From Drosophila miranda (lineage: Eukaryota; Arthropoda; Insecta; Diptera; Drosophilidae), in assembly GCF_003369915.1 (NCBI RefSeq), contig NC_046675.1:8742001-8806000 (forward strand): a stretch of DNA of 64,000 nucleotides, in the 5' to 3' direction. Shown here piece by piece: positions 51,561-64,000 of the stretch (positions are counted from its first letter, which is position 1; each line of letters starts with the position of its first letter). The position numbers and the translations under genes are program-made. The notes below the pieces were generated by a model. It was given only the letters and a program-made list of their open reading frames with translations. It did no database searches and was not told the DNA's origin.

Positions 51561-53010
51561 TTCTGGCGGTCGGACGGTGATCGATAGGCCCGCTCATAAA
51601 TCCGGTCATACTGAATTTAACCTTTTAAGATTTAATTTTCGGCCCGGTGAAAAAAAGAAGCGCAAATACTGATTAAAACAGAGGCATCCGGGTAAGTGGA
51701 TATAAAACAGTTTCACTAACCACCCATCATCAATTCAAAGTGTTATCAATACGGAAAAACGACTCTTTTGGCTAGAAAATCAATTGGAAAGTCGCACGTA
51801 CGCCACGCGTTTTTTTTTCCCACTCCAATAGGAAATCGTTCTATGAGTGTGTGTGTGTGTGCATGAATGATGACGAAATTGAGTAAAATTTAAGGTTTAA
51901 ACTCGAAAACCGGTGAATTAAAGATGTGCACCTGAGGCCATATTTGGCGTTTTGCGTCATCGAAATATTCTCCTAGCAACGCACGGCCTTTCGTCCGATT
52001 CATTCATATCTTCAATACATGTGTATTTTCCATACAAGTTATGTGTTCAAGTGTGTGTGTACAGGTTGTTGTTCGTGCCACACAAATTTCTAGAAGAGCG
52101 TGACTGTGTGTGTTGGGGCCCTGAAATAGCTCGCATCTCGGTCCCCATACCCCCCCACACCCCCTTGAAAATGCGCTTGGTAACAGTACCAAGTTTCCCT
52201 TTCGAAGGCCGGCCACGGCAAATGCATTTCCGACGAAAAAACTGCTATCCCATTCTTCGATATCTTATCAACAACGTCTTAGAACCGAACCTCTAATCTT
52301 TGCGCTTACACATGCATATGTATGTACATAAATAGTATATATTGCCGAATATTTGCGCATTACCATTGATTGTGAAATATGTGCATAGGAAGTTTCCATT
52401 TCCTCTTAAGGAAAACCTTGAAAGATTAAAGAATATTTGACAAAATCTTTTTTGTTTTAAAAAGGTATTTGAATTTGGCGCCTTGTCTTATAATACTAAA
52501 AAGTGGTCGGAATTCCCATTTGGTATTTAAGATGCCAGATGTGCGACGAGTATGAGGACAACGAGGTGGCGCTACGTAGCATTCAGCAACATGCAATTTG
52601 TATGGAGATGTTTATGAGCGCTACCTCGTTGTCCTAATACCCACTGATAATACTGATTTTACAGTTGAGAGGAGACTGTAGATTTCCAGCAACATGGGCG
52701 CAGAATTGTCAAAATTTGAATTTGAAGTACTCTGGAATACTTCATTTGGTAACCCAAAAACCCAAAAAATGAATATATTGTCAATGCCATTTCCTTGCAT
52801 GAATCAGATAATTTCATAATAAATCGTTATTGGACTTTTCAACTTTAAGTAGGGTAAACAAACGTCCACACTCGACATATAGTAACCGGTTTGCCAGCAA
52901 CATGAGTACGAATCACTAGCAACAACAATCACTAGAATCGCGGCCCAAACACCGTTTCGTTCCACTTTGTTTCATTTCAAGGGGGCCAAGTGGGTTAATC
53001 GACAAAAGCG
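51561..53010. other. Non-coding spacer with a hairpin at 52550-52640
   Basis: No supported gene. A DRE-like GATCGATAGG lies at about 51579 and GGTCATACTG at about 51603, followed by a GT tract near 51847. An inverted repeat pairs 52555-52573 with 52617-52635 (19 bp, one G-U wobble), plus 4 more pairs outside after one mismatch. Confidence 0.5.
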
Positions 53011-53627
53011 CGGTCACACTCTTTCTCGAAGCTATTTGGCATTCCGAAACCAGAAACAACAAAGAAAAGTACCGTTTAGGGAGCTGTCCGCGTAGTGTGT
53101 GTCATTTTTATGTGTGTGTTTGCATAGAAATAGAAATTTTTGTATAATTTTATGCAGCTGAAAGCCAGTTCATTGCAAAAGCAACGTATGTTTTCTTGCA
53201 AATTTGCAAAGCGTAGCTAAAAGAGCCTTCAGACACATATGCAACCCAACCTGCGGAAATATGAAGAGCAGCTGATGTGAGAAAAATCCCAACCACTTTT
53301 TATCTGGTGTGTGGGAAAAATCGATCCGAAAAACAATCAAAAGAAGGAGAAAATGTTGGCCTAAGCCCCAGAACAACTACAGAAAACAAGAAACACTTTC
53401 AATTGTGATAGAAATTGCAGTACAAATTAATTAAACCTAGCGTAAATGGCCGAAAAAACGAGTTTTATAGCGAAACTTTTTTAACAAGAACAAATCAATC
53501 AGTCAAGCTGCCAGGCTACAACTTCTTCACATAAATATTTTCAAAGTGCAATAAAAACCATTTGCAAATAAAATAATTCATCTCAACATTCCTGCGCAAC
53601 AGAAAACAACAAAATGGCTGTAAAAAT
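53011..53627 (+). promoter_or_regulatory. Candidate plus-strand promoter and first exon
   Basis: CGGTCACACTC at 53011-53021 matches motif 1 in 10 of 11 positions. About 600 bp downstream, ACAACAAAATGGCTGTAAAAAT (first bases ACAACAAAATGG; ATG at 53614) runs straight into a consensus donor, GTAAGCAAC at 53628. This looks like a leader exon ending four codons after an ATG. The next recognised plus-strand gene is Cyclin G at 61040, so it may be a Cyclin G upstream exon with a short upstream ORF, or the first exon of an unrecognised gene. Confidence 0.4.
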
Positions 53628-56600
53628 GTAAGCAACAAATAATTCAAATAATTTTATTTTAAGTCTTATTGCAAAAGAAAATCAAGGTCTTCCACACACT
53701 TTATCTATCAATCTGGTTTGGCAAACTGTTTTTCAGTCTCGGATGATGTTTTGTTTGCCAAAAGAAATAAAATAATATAAAATTCAGGCATACATACAGA
53801 ATTTAACATACATACGAGTACTTTTACGCGTACATATGAAGAAATAATTTACGTGTTTGTTCCACTCTCATTCCGTTTCACAGCTGTTTGGCTGTCATTG
53901 TGTGTGAGTGCGAGAGAGTCAGTTTTGAGGTCTCTCTGCTTGCTATTCATAGGTTGTTGTTTAGAGAAGAGGGTGGGCTCAGGGGCTGGAGTGTGTGCGT
54001 GTGTATGTGAGTGGGGCTATGCTTTTTATGCAAGCTGTACAGCCATTGGAGGAGGGCGGTCTTTGTTTGGCAACTTGTTTTAATCAAACTAATACATTTA
54101 GACGCACTCCCAAGTACAGTTGTACTTGCCCGTGCGAGAACTGTGAAGATGATGCCTATCCTCTATATTTGCATACGAAAATGTATTTATTTATTCTTTT
54201 CATTTTACGTCAATTGTTTGCTCCTCTTTTCTCCCCCTCTTTATTCTACATTTTCATCTTCCCATTTGTTTTATACACTCTTTCTCTCTCTCCACAATCA
54301 TTGGAGTGTTCCATCGCCAACGTTCCTCTCCCAACACAGACGACTGAAAACAAAGGCCTTTGAGTGTGTGTTGTGTTCCCATTTGGATTTTTGCCTCATA
54401 CATACCCCATACCAATGCAGATGCATACATTTTCACTCGCACACATAAGCAAAAGCTTGGTATGGTGTGTGCGGGCTTGAAATTGCGTCAGCCAAAATAT
54501 AAAGAAATACTTTATAAAGCTCTCCTTGCTGCTGTTTGGTTTCAATAACTTTTGGATAATTTTGAAAACAAGTTGTTTCTTTTCGAAAACAATTAACATG
54601 TATTGCCTGTTGTCTGAGTTTCTTGTTTTTGCAGGCTCTCTTCCTCTGCTTGATTTCACCTTCAGCGATGTTTTTCTGTTTTCTGGGTCATATTTGTTGA
54701 TTTCAATTTGTTGCGCAGCCGTAGAAACCAAAAAGAGCGCTCTGCAAGCACACAAAATTGCTTAATTTGTTGATAGTTTCTATAGCCTCTAAAAACGCTC
54801 GAAAAATGAGGGGGGCCTCCAACCATACACACACACAAATACAGAAAGTGCGTGAGTGTTCGTGTGGCGTGGGTGCTGTTACTGCTGTACCGTTGTTTTT
54901 CTTCTATTCCCCTTCCCACTGGTTAAAAATCTACCTTTTCGTATTTGCTTCTGTCTCAGCTTCGTTTGAAATGGAACGGATGGGAAGAGTGGAAGGCAGA
55001 ACAGCCAATGTCCGCCCTTAAATTAACCGTAATCCATCTGACGTCTGCCCCTAAACCGTCATCTATTAAGATTTCACTTGCGGTTTAGGACCAGGAAGGC
55101 GCCGTCCCATCCGTCTGTTTACCTGTTTTCTTGGCTTTGCGAACAAGTCAAATTTCTCATGCAAAACGGACATTTGACGCGACAATGCGTCGGCCAAAAG
55201 TGAAATTTAATGCCTGAATTGCCAGTTTTTGGCTGGGCACCAGCTGACAAATCGAACCCAAAAGAGTTGGCTATAAGCATATCAAATGGTTACCAGAAAA
55301 AGCTCTCAACTGAACCAATCAACCCTTCTTCCCGGTAATCCCCCAAACACCAGCCCGTGCCAAGCCATCGACTTTTTGTAGGGCCCACCCCTTTTCCGTA
55401 ATTTGAAAAGGTGACGAAAAATTCCAATATCCCTGAACCGCTGAGAGCGAGAAAGAGGCAGCTGCTGCCGGCGCTGTTGCACCCTGCAGCTGCTGCTGTC
55501 TGCCTCTCTGTGGCATTTCTATGGGTTTTTGTGGAACTGAAAATAAAGGCAGATAAGATCGAATTGCTTTATCGAGCTTGCGTTTACGTCATGGAATGTT
55601 ACGAAATGTTGGCCTGGCCTGTCCTGTCCTGTCCCTGCCCTCTCTTGTCCGACTGATGATAAGCCCGTTGTTCCACGGAGTATAAGTCATCATGAGACAT
55701 TGCCAAATGGGGATTGCATTTTTATCTGTTATCAGTATCACCGACATCTACATAAATGGCATGTTCCGCCAGGGAACTTTGGATGTGGGTGTCTCTTATC
55801 TATCTATAACTGTCGGTTCAGGGCATTTATTTACCTATGATCAAACTATAATTGTCCGTCTAGGACAAGACTATGAGTATAATTAAAGTGCAGTTAAATT
55901 CCAATGCCAGCAGGCAATTACAGTGACGTAAGCCTCAACACGCCATGTAGAAAATCCCTGGTACAGAAATGTGGACTTCCTTTGTCCCTCAGTGAATCAC
56001 AGTACCACAAGGGAACCTTTAAAGTAATTCCCTCTACTGGAAATGTTTGCTTCTGCTAAATTTTTGGGGGGGACCCAAAGTCCAAAGTAGTCTTGTACGA
56101 TTAGCCCATGCTTATCATTCCATTGGACACGCTCAGCGATCGCCCAAAAGTCGAGACTTTGCCTCGACGGAAAATTGCATTTCCGATGATAATGAACAGT
56201 CCGCTTTTGAAGTAGTTTCTGAACTATGTGTCTGAGGGTACACCGGCAATAATAGATAATAGGCAATGCAAATTGTATTCAATAGGTTCCATTGACAGAC
56301 AGTCGAGACACTCGACCGATAGTACCGTGCATGTCGGAACTAGCAGAAATGGAATAGAACTGGCAAAACTGGAAAGAAACAGACGCGCTCGTCGCTATGC
56401 TCTGCCCGCCCAAAGGTCGATCGCCGATGGCGGGACAGTTTTGAAAATGCCTTTACACTACCAACACTCTGTGGAACAAGAGAGTGAGAGGGATGGCATG
56501 AGGCTCACTATCTGGGGAGCAAGAGGGATAGAGATTGAGGACAATGCCCGCTGATCGGTTGGATGCTTCACTATTGTTATTTCGGTTTAAGGTTATCTTT

Positions 56601-59600
56601 TTTGTTTACTATAGGAGCGGGCAGAGGAAGCCGAGGGAGTGGACAAAAAAAAAAAGAGATATTTTCTTTTGTTTGCCGGAAAATGAACATAAATTTCCTC
56701 TTCTTCGTATTCGTATCTATTCCAGCACATGCCAGAGGAGTGTAGCAGCTGCTGCCTTTGGCGTTGCGCCTGCGCACAGGCTCCCGTCTTTGCCCCTCCT
56801 TCCCCTGTTGAGTCTTTGTTTCCCTGGGTGTCTGGTGGCGGCAGTTTTTATTTACATAAATGTTCACCCGACGCCTGTCAGCGGGGTGGAACTTGATGCT
56901 TTTCGGGGGGTTGCTGAAACCAACCCTGTTATAAGCTGACTGAACAATTTCCTTCTGTTAATTATATCCCAAACCAAAGTCAAAAGTTTCTTTTCACCTT
57001 TTTTTTCCCCCCCTCCAGGGGTTGATAATTCCATTTGCGTGGAAGGTGGATTTTCCCATTCTTTGACTACGTGACTCCAGTCATTTTCCAGTCTTTCTTT
57101 GCATCTCTATTTTTCTCCCTCTTGCGATCGATATATCTCTTTCACTCTCTCCCGCCTGTCACCTGCCTGACCTTCATCGAATTCGAAAACTCATTCGATG
57201 ACGATGATAAATGAATAAACGGTTTGTTGCTCGCTCGAAAGGCTCGCTCTCCTCTCCGAAAGCAAGGTGGTAAAGAGCGAAACGAAAAACTAAAACGTAA
57301 TACTTCAAAACAATTGCCATCCCCGCTCTGTGGTGATTATCTGTTTTTGGGGGGGAAATATGAAAAATATTTAGTGAGTTGCGTCTTTGCCTGAGAGATA
57401 AACAATCTCACTTTCGTTTTCGAAACGCAATGCTTTCAATTGCAGGCGGCGGCAGCTTTATGGAATTTTTACTTACCGCCGAAACTATTTCACACCTGTC
57501 TGGCAGAGGTAACGGCCACGCCCCATGTCGGCTGCCTTCCGTCGTTAAAGAAGTAGTCAAAAAGTGAAATTTTTTTAAGTTGTCTTGTGTTTTTTTTTAC
57601 ATTGCCACAAAAATATTATATATGGCCATAGCTCATACACACACACATTCACAGATAGAGACATCTAGAGTCGTTGTATCTGTGTGCGTACGTGCTTTGC
57701 GTCAGCAAAGGAAAACGACAAAAAAAAAAAACAAAACAGAAACTAGGAAAAAAATTTCAGTTGGGAAACTGACAAAAAAAAAAGTTTTTAAATATTTTGG
57801 TTTTTGTTGGAACTGCAGTCGAGCAGAAAACCTTGGCTAAGATCAAAAGAGCGATAACTTTTGTACATGGCATATTTTGAAGGAATGGTACCTGTATGAT
57901 GGGTGCGCGAGGGGGGGATATTATGGTGGGGTGATTTCTGTGTGCTATTATTATGGCTAGCTAGCTGCCTCTCACTCTCTCTATCTTGTGGTGGAACAGA
58001 GCCAGAAACATAACAGTTGAACTTTAACCCTACAAGCGATTGTTACCGTTATCACTGGTCGTTTTTTTCGAGAGGGGTAGGGGGGCACAGAGGGAAGCTT
58101 TTGTTGAGTGCTTTAAGCTGCGATCGCTTAATGCCAGTCATGCACTGAAGAAACAGAAGCTTTGTGATGTTTTCAATTGATGTGTGTGTGTTTGTGTTTC
58201 CCCCCCGAAACTAGTTTTTGGTGGGCGGCCGACCTTGAATTGCCAGCTAACTTGGCTTTAACCATTGTCTGCTGTTGTTTTGATACTGTCTGTGCTTTTG
58301 AGCTTAAAAATAGAACTGATTGGTAAACAACAAACCCAAACGGAAGTATTTTTTGAATCTGATGTGTGTGATTCAATGCAGACATTTTCCTTGGTGCCTT
58401 TCAGACGACTCTTCCGATGCGTCATTGAAGCCCGCATCTGATTCATTTTTGTGGATCGGCCACCGAATGTCACTTGGAAAAGATGATTCAGGGCGCGGTC
58501 TTTTGGTTTCAGTGTGACCCCATTATAACTGAAACCCAAAGTCATCGAAAATTCGTGGTGGTTTACTTATTTCTGAATATTTTATTCGTCTTACTCGTCG
58601 CAGATATATGCACTTGGCGTACGAGTAGTTACGTTGCCTTTAACAGCTGTTTGTTTTGTTAATAAGCAGCCTTGCTTATCTGGTTAGCCATGAAGCAGGT
58701 TAAATGCTTTAAATTGCTATGTTTTGTGGTTATTTTCGTATTCAAATTGAGGTTGCTACTGTCTGAAAAACCTTTGGCGCCACGGACGGACCCTGCCATT
58801 GTTGGGATTATTTCCTCAACGCCTCGCAGAGTCTAAAATCCCATCGAATCTATAAATATCTATGCGATCTGCTGGGCGGCTGTACTTCCATCGTATTTAT
58901 CATCACTCTCTTGGCCCTATCCTATTCGAAACATCTGGAGGCAATTGTTCAGGCATTGGGCTGTGTAGTTTTGTTGTTGTATGCCAACAGCTTCACTCGG
59001 TTGCGATTTCATATTCGAGTGGCTGTGGGTATTTCGGTTTTGTTTGGTTAGTTTATGTCATTTATCATCCAATTGTTTACACGATTTGAAGTTTTTGTTT
59101 TGCTTCAAAGAGGAGAAAGCATTCGGAAGAAGATGAGCAGCAAACAAACTAATTTTTCCCGCTTCTCCTCGTCTCATTCTTCTTTCGGTTCAATCTAGAA
59201 CAAAATGGCGTCTGGGGGAAGCTTTTTACCAGTGTAGTTTGTTCAAGTGCTTTTTGTTTAGGTTTTCATTTGTTGTTCGACTTTTAATCGCAAGTTTTTG
59301 GGAAAGAACGCCGCCCCGTCTGGCGGAAGTGTGAAGTGATATTCCAGCACTTAGTAGGAGCTTAAGTTTGCTTTTTGAGTATTTATTAGCTATATGTAGA
59401 TTTCATGTTTGATCTGTCGTAAGACTTGAAATAATTTGCCTGCAAGATACTTGTACATTTTTATGTATGTACATATATCTCGATCTATTTACGTGGTTTG
59501 CCTTGAGGCCACCCGTCCCGTCCGCCCACAGCCTTGTGTCGGGCGCGACTAGAATGAAAATGTGTCGCTGTTGAGGTCGATCGGTCACTCAAAATAAAAT

Positions 59601-61039
59601 GTATTCCAATGTCATCATCATCATCATCAGCAGGTTTATGGACGATACAAATGGCTCTCGTACCACTGTGTTCGATGCACACAGGTGTAAAAATTTGCAG
59701 GTTTTCGGTTGATTTCCCCCACCAGTCCGTCGACAGAGTTCGTTGAAACGTATTGAACACGAAAATAACACAACAAAATAACAACAACAACAAAAACAGA
59801 ATCAGTCAGAGAAGTGCATTGCACTGTGCATGCATGCTAAACCCCCATTTCATTAATCATGCCATTTTATTTTTGAAACACTGTAATAATATTTTACTTT
59901 TTTTAATTGTGCAAACAAACAAAAACCTTTTGCAGCGAGTAAGTTTATTTTGAATATAGCCAAAAAAAAAGAAATCGTAAAAGCGTCAAGCTAAAAAATA
60001 AATAAGAAGAAGCTCTCTAAACCGAGCTTTGCAAAATACATATGTACAAATAACTGTAACTGTAACAGTAACAGTAACAGTGTTGAAAAACAGTGTTGGC
60101 CCAAGCGCAAGTGTTTTATTATCGTGACAAGCATTGAGCGAACACATAATAAACCGTAATTTCAAGCGCTTTTGCCCCTACATTCAGTTTTTCGCTATAG
60201 ATATTTCTCTCTCAAGAGAGAGATACATACAACAACAACTGAAAGAGATCAGCGTACGCCAGACAAAATCCGACTGATACAACAATAATCCATTTAATCG
60301 TTGCTATCGTTAAATTGTCCTTTGGTACACTGCCTACTAAAAAAAAAAGTTGTTGTCCAGCCATTGTTGAGGGTGTTTTTGTTTGTTCTCTGTTTGCAAA
60401 TTGTTGAAAGAATTGCATTAAGGTCACAGAGCTGCTATATCTTAACCGTATAGCCAGAAGAGTGCAACGCATATCCGTTTCTCAACGGAATCCTGAGCCC
60501 TGCGACCAGTGTGTGCATTACAAGTAGCAAACAGTTAGTTTTATTTTCGGTAGCGCGTCAGTTTCCATACTGCTCTCTCAGAGAACGAAAGAGAGAAGCG
60601 CCAGGTGTTTCCTTTGTTGTGTACAATATACACCAACAAATTCGAGCTGTAGATTGAGAGTGAGCTTTCTTTCGAGCGAGAGAGATAGTATCATTCGCTG
60701 ATATCGCCCTCAGATTGGGAAGCTTGAAATTGTTGTTCCTTTTTTAAGAAAAAGCTGAAAATAAAAGTCAAACAAGCGAGAGAGAGAGGACTGCGAGAAC
60801 GAAAGCGAGACATCCTGCTCATTTCCACTTCTCCTCCTCCTCATACGCATATTGTGTGTGGCCTAGTTTTCTTTTGCAACGGCACTTTTTTTGCTGTGTC
60901 TCTTTCTTGCTCGCCAGAGACAGAGAGAGTCACTCAGAGAGTGTGGTGTTACTACGTTAACTATATAAAAAACCATTTCCTTGAAACCACAATTCGAAAC
61001 CTTAAAACCACCAACACAGGTACTAGGCCAGCCCTCACA
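53628..61039. other. Long non-coding stretch, probable Cyclin G 5' introns and leader
   Basis: About 7.4 kb with no supported coding exon. Every longer open frame is short, simple in composition, or without splice support. It is rich in pyrimidine tracts, CA tracts (54823-54836, 57637-57650) and A/T runs. Near 60540-60920 GAGAGA/CTCTCT clusters suggest a GAGA-factor type promoter or leader just before the Cyclin G ATG. Confidence 0.45.
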
Positions 61040-62869
61040 ATGTCTGTCCCTGTACGCTACTCTGCTGCCGCCGAATACGCCGCCGCCGTTGATAGTGGTT
61101 TGGAGAATACTCTACAACAAGAAGAGCAATACCAATACCAACAACAGCAACAGCAAGACCACCAGCAGCAGCCACCTACCAACCACTACGAGCAGCAGTA
61201 CCAATACCAATACCAGTACCAGCAGGAGCAGGATATCGAGTACTATTGCCAGTTGGAGGCGGTTGAGCGGCAGCGGCAGCAGCAGCAGTTGATGCAGCAG
61301 AGGACATCGATGTCGTCGTCGGTTATGTCAGGATTCGCCTTGCACCCCACCAGCAGCAGCAGCAGCAACAACATGGACGCCAACAGCATTAACGCCATCC
61401 TGGTCGATGATGAGCAACCCTCGACATCGGCCCAGGCAGCGGCTGCAGCTGTTCTTGCCGGCAGCGGTAATGCTACCGCCGCCGGTTTGGCTTCGGTTGG
61501 GGGCAAGATGGGGAATGTCATGGACCACAATGCAGAGATGCCAACTGATTGGATGAGGATTGCGGACGAGGGCCGGTACGGGACCCCGGGTGCTGCTGGC
61601 TTGGAATATCAGAAGTACGATCAACAACAACAACAGCAACAAGAGCAATTGGAACTGGATCTGGAGGCCGAGGCTGGAGCAGTCGGCGGCAATGAACCAA
61701 TTTCATCTAAGAAGCAGCTGGAGGATCAACTGCACGCTCTCACCTCCGACGAGCTCTACGAGACTCTCAAGGAGTACGATGTCTTGCAGGACAAGTATCA
61801 CACAGTCCTCCTGCTGCCCAAGGAGTCGAGGGTAGGTCCCGACGAGATCCGTTCCCCGCCCCCTGAAGCTTAACAGTGCTCCTTTTTCTTCCAGCGCGAG
61901 GTGACTGCCGGAGGACGTGACGGATCCGCGTACGTGCTGCGCTGCCTGAAGATGTGGTATGAGCTGCCATCCGATGTCCTCTTCTCGGCTATGAGCCTGG
62001 TCGATCGCTTTTTGGACCGCATGGCTGTCAAGCCGAAGCACATGGCCTGCATGAGCGTGGCCTCCTTCCATTTGGCCATCAAGCAGCTGGACTTAAAGCC
62101 CATACCTGCCGAGGATCTGGTTACAATATCTCAGGTGAGTTCCTGGAAACCCTTACTCCAAAAAGAGCTGGCTTTAATGTTGATCTTGTTGTACAGTGTG
62201 GTTGTACCGCTGGCGATCTGGAACGCATGGCTGGCGTGATTGCCAACAAGCTGGGTGTCCAGATGGGACATGCACCAATCACATCCGTGAGCTACCTGCG
62301 CATCTACTATGCCCTCTTCCGCAACCTGGCGAAGGAGATTGGCGGCGATTTCTTCAAGTTCTTCCAACAGCTGATCAAGCTGGAGGAGCTGGAGAACCGC
62401 CTGGAGATTCTGTTGTGCGACGTGAAGACCACCGTCATCACGCCCTCAACCTTGGCCCTGGTGCTCATCTGCCTGCATCTGGACTTCCACATCAAGGAGT
62501 CGTACACCCGCGGCAGTCCCGAACTAAAGCACGTCTTTGAATATATTCTCTTCCTGCAGCAGTACATGAGGGTGAGTGTTTGTCTAGACGCGGCATTTCA
62601 GAGATCTTTGGAGTGCGCATTTCTAATTATTTTTTGTTGTCCCTTTTCTTGTAGATTCCCGATCGCGTGTTCACCTGCGGCTTTAGCAGTGTTTCGGGCA
62701 TTCTGTCCCACTACAATGGTCAGAACAAGGCGCCCTACAAGCAACGGCTTGTCTGGAAGTTGTCCAGTCGCACGCTGCGCGTCTTGCGCCCGATCAATCG
62801 CTTCTCCTCCGACCTGCCCACCATTGAGGAAGGCATTTCCAATGCCCTTGACGATGGCCTGCGTTCAAG
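61040..62869 (+). CDS. CycG: Cyclin G (3' end outside window)
   Basis: Atypical cyclin implicated in growth control, DNA repair and Polycomb/trithorax interaction. Exons in window: 61040-61831, 61895-62134, 62197-62571, 62655-62869; the last leaves two bases of a split codon at a GTGAGT donor, so at least one more exon lies beyond 64000. The N-terminal 250 residues are Gln/Tyr- and Ala-rich (QYQYQYQQEQDI, CAG/CAA runs). The cyclin box follows: REVTAGGRDGSAYVLRCLKM, SLVDRFLDRMAVKPKHMACM and SVASFHLAIKQLDL, then the second fold (ITSVSYLRIYYALFRNLA). Start: the ATG at 61040 gives MSVPVRYSAAAEYAAAV, as in the melanogaster protein. Confidence 0.93.
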
Positions 62870-64000
62870 GTGAGTTTTCATTTCTAATAACAAAATTTCC
62901 CATCCCCGTTAGCCCTTTCCACCTTCCAATCTGATTTCTCCTGCAAAACATGGCCATAGAAATTGTATTTTTAGTGTTTTTCCTTTTGTTGTTGATGGTT
63001 TGACACACTCACGCATACATGCATGTAGGATTTATATGTGTGTATATACGATCCCAATATGTAAGCGAGCGTATGAACGTTTTTTGGCGTAAACAAGTTT
63101 CTAGAATATTAGCGATTCCATTATCAGGCACGGCACCCAAAATATCAACAACAAAACAGCCTACGGTGTCATGAGACTTGTTGGCTCGTTCGACCAGCCG
63201 TCTACGCCCCATACCCCGCCCCCTTCTGCTTAGCTCATAGACCTACATTATGTCGGTGTGTGCGTGCGCGTGTATACGTAGGTTTTTTGTTTTTTATTTC
63301 GGCAACAATCTTATCGAATCGAAATAACAGCAGCACACGCACGTATACCCCTGGGCTGTCCGGGAAACGGGAGGAGAGGAGAGTATATCAACTTCCCGAA
63401 GGGAAAAAAGAGTAGTAATGAAAGCAAATGCAATTTCAAATAGTTTTAGAAACTATCATGGAACGTTACAAATGTTAGAAATGTTTTGGAATTTATGCAA
63501 AATAATTTCTTAAATTAACATCCCAAATGTCGACATTTTTATGCTACTTTTAATGGTCTAAAATACCTCAGTATTGGTTATAACATAGCAGATCTCTTCC
63601 CCTTTTAGATGCGTGTGTATGTACTATATACAGCGTATGTATATTGGCTTTAGCGTCTGCTTTCATCACCAGCGTCTGCTTCCGTTCGCAATGATATAAC
63701 ACACTCAAATAGACAGCTGTTGATGTCTCTGTCCTTGAATTCTAGCAATGAACTTAGAATGCATGTTCAATGTCATTGAATGTGTTCCTCTTTCTTTTTT
63801 TTGCCAGCTTTCTTTGTTGCCTTTTCTTTCTCTTAATTTCTATCTTATCTTATACTTTAGTGAAATGTTTTTTTTCGAATCGTTAGTCATAAACATTTGG
63901 CGAGTTCAATGCACTATTCGGAGGCGACTTTTGTATACGTGAATATTGCACTTGAGCGAAAGGCTTGGCAAATAATCAGCTGATACGAATGGAGTGGGTG
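62870..64000 (+). other. Cyclin G intron (partial)
   Basis: Begins with the GTGAGT donor after residue R of GLRSR. No acceptor followed by a credible in-phase coding exon was found before the window ends. Contains GT/CA microsatellite patches and T-rich tracts. Confidence 0.6.

Noticed and set aside
54011-54448. 145-codon frame in the Cyclin G upstream region
   Set aside because: Pyrimidine-tract composition, no splice signals, no recognisable protein features.

Overview
The window is eukaryotic nuclear DNA from a fly of the genus Drosophila. Genes are short-intron (54-70 bp introns with GTRAGT donors), many coding exons translate into proteins I recognise as Drosophila orthologues, and promoters carry fly core motifs (DRE, Ohler motif 1, Ohler motif 6, TOP/TCT). 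It is not D. melanogaster: intergenic DNA is full of a degenerate AT-rich repeat family, and genes from two melanogaster neighbourhoods (98A-B and 100C-D, both Muller element E) lie side by side. An obscura-group species is my best guess, but that is inference.

Layout. 1-2315 (+): 3' part of an unrecognised RS-rich gene with tandemly duplicated exons. 2686-5431 (-): Gp93, the ER Hsp90. 5.5-10.7 kb: intergenic repeats around a broken P-superfamily transposase. 11605-14762 (+): mitoferrin. 16013-16611: a small Tc1/mariner-type element with 81-bp terminal inverted repeats and TA flanks. 16890-20740 (-): BOD1. 21502-26424 (+): NSD (Mes-4) H3K36 methyltransferase. 27056-29800 (-): minotaur, a mitochondrial-type GPAT, with a possible alternative 5' exon at 30068-30182. 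30775-31473 (+): a Zip3-type RING protein, probably nenya. 31.5-33.8 kb: mostly non-coding, with two candidate small or first exons. 33842-35591 (-): RpL4. 36098-37028 (+): BCAS2/SPF27. 37541-40404 (-): the fly MCC homologue, ending in a PDZ-binding ETTL. 41082-42411 (-): a ZAD-C2H2 zinc-finger protein. 42511-43110 (+): NAT9. 43716-46791 (-): Medea (co-Smad). 47.7-51.6 kb: a cluster of the repeat family with recent internal duplications. 51.6-61.0 kb: long non-coding stretch, probably upstream exons and introns of Cyclin G. 61040-62869 (+): Cyclin G, missing its last exon(s) beyond the window.

The genes do not form a functional pathway. They are mostly broadly expressed housekeeping genes (chromatin, translation, splicing, ER folding, iron and lipid metabolism), often in divergent or convergent pairs with short spacers. 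I found no new enzymatic or defence system. The most distinctive signals are: a dispersed repeat that sits next to several promoters and carries motif 6/motif 1 core-promoter modules, amplified at 47.9-51.6 kb; a 24-bp DRE palindrome; a near-perfect hairpin at 52550-52640; and short candidate exons at 32.5, 33.7 and 53.6 kb. Exon boundaries were worked out by hand from splice signals and reading-frame phase. Single-base errors in untested positions are possible.
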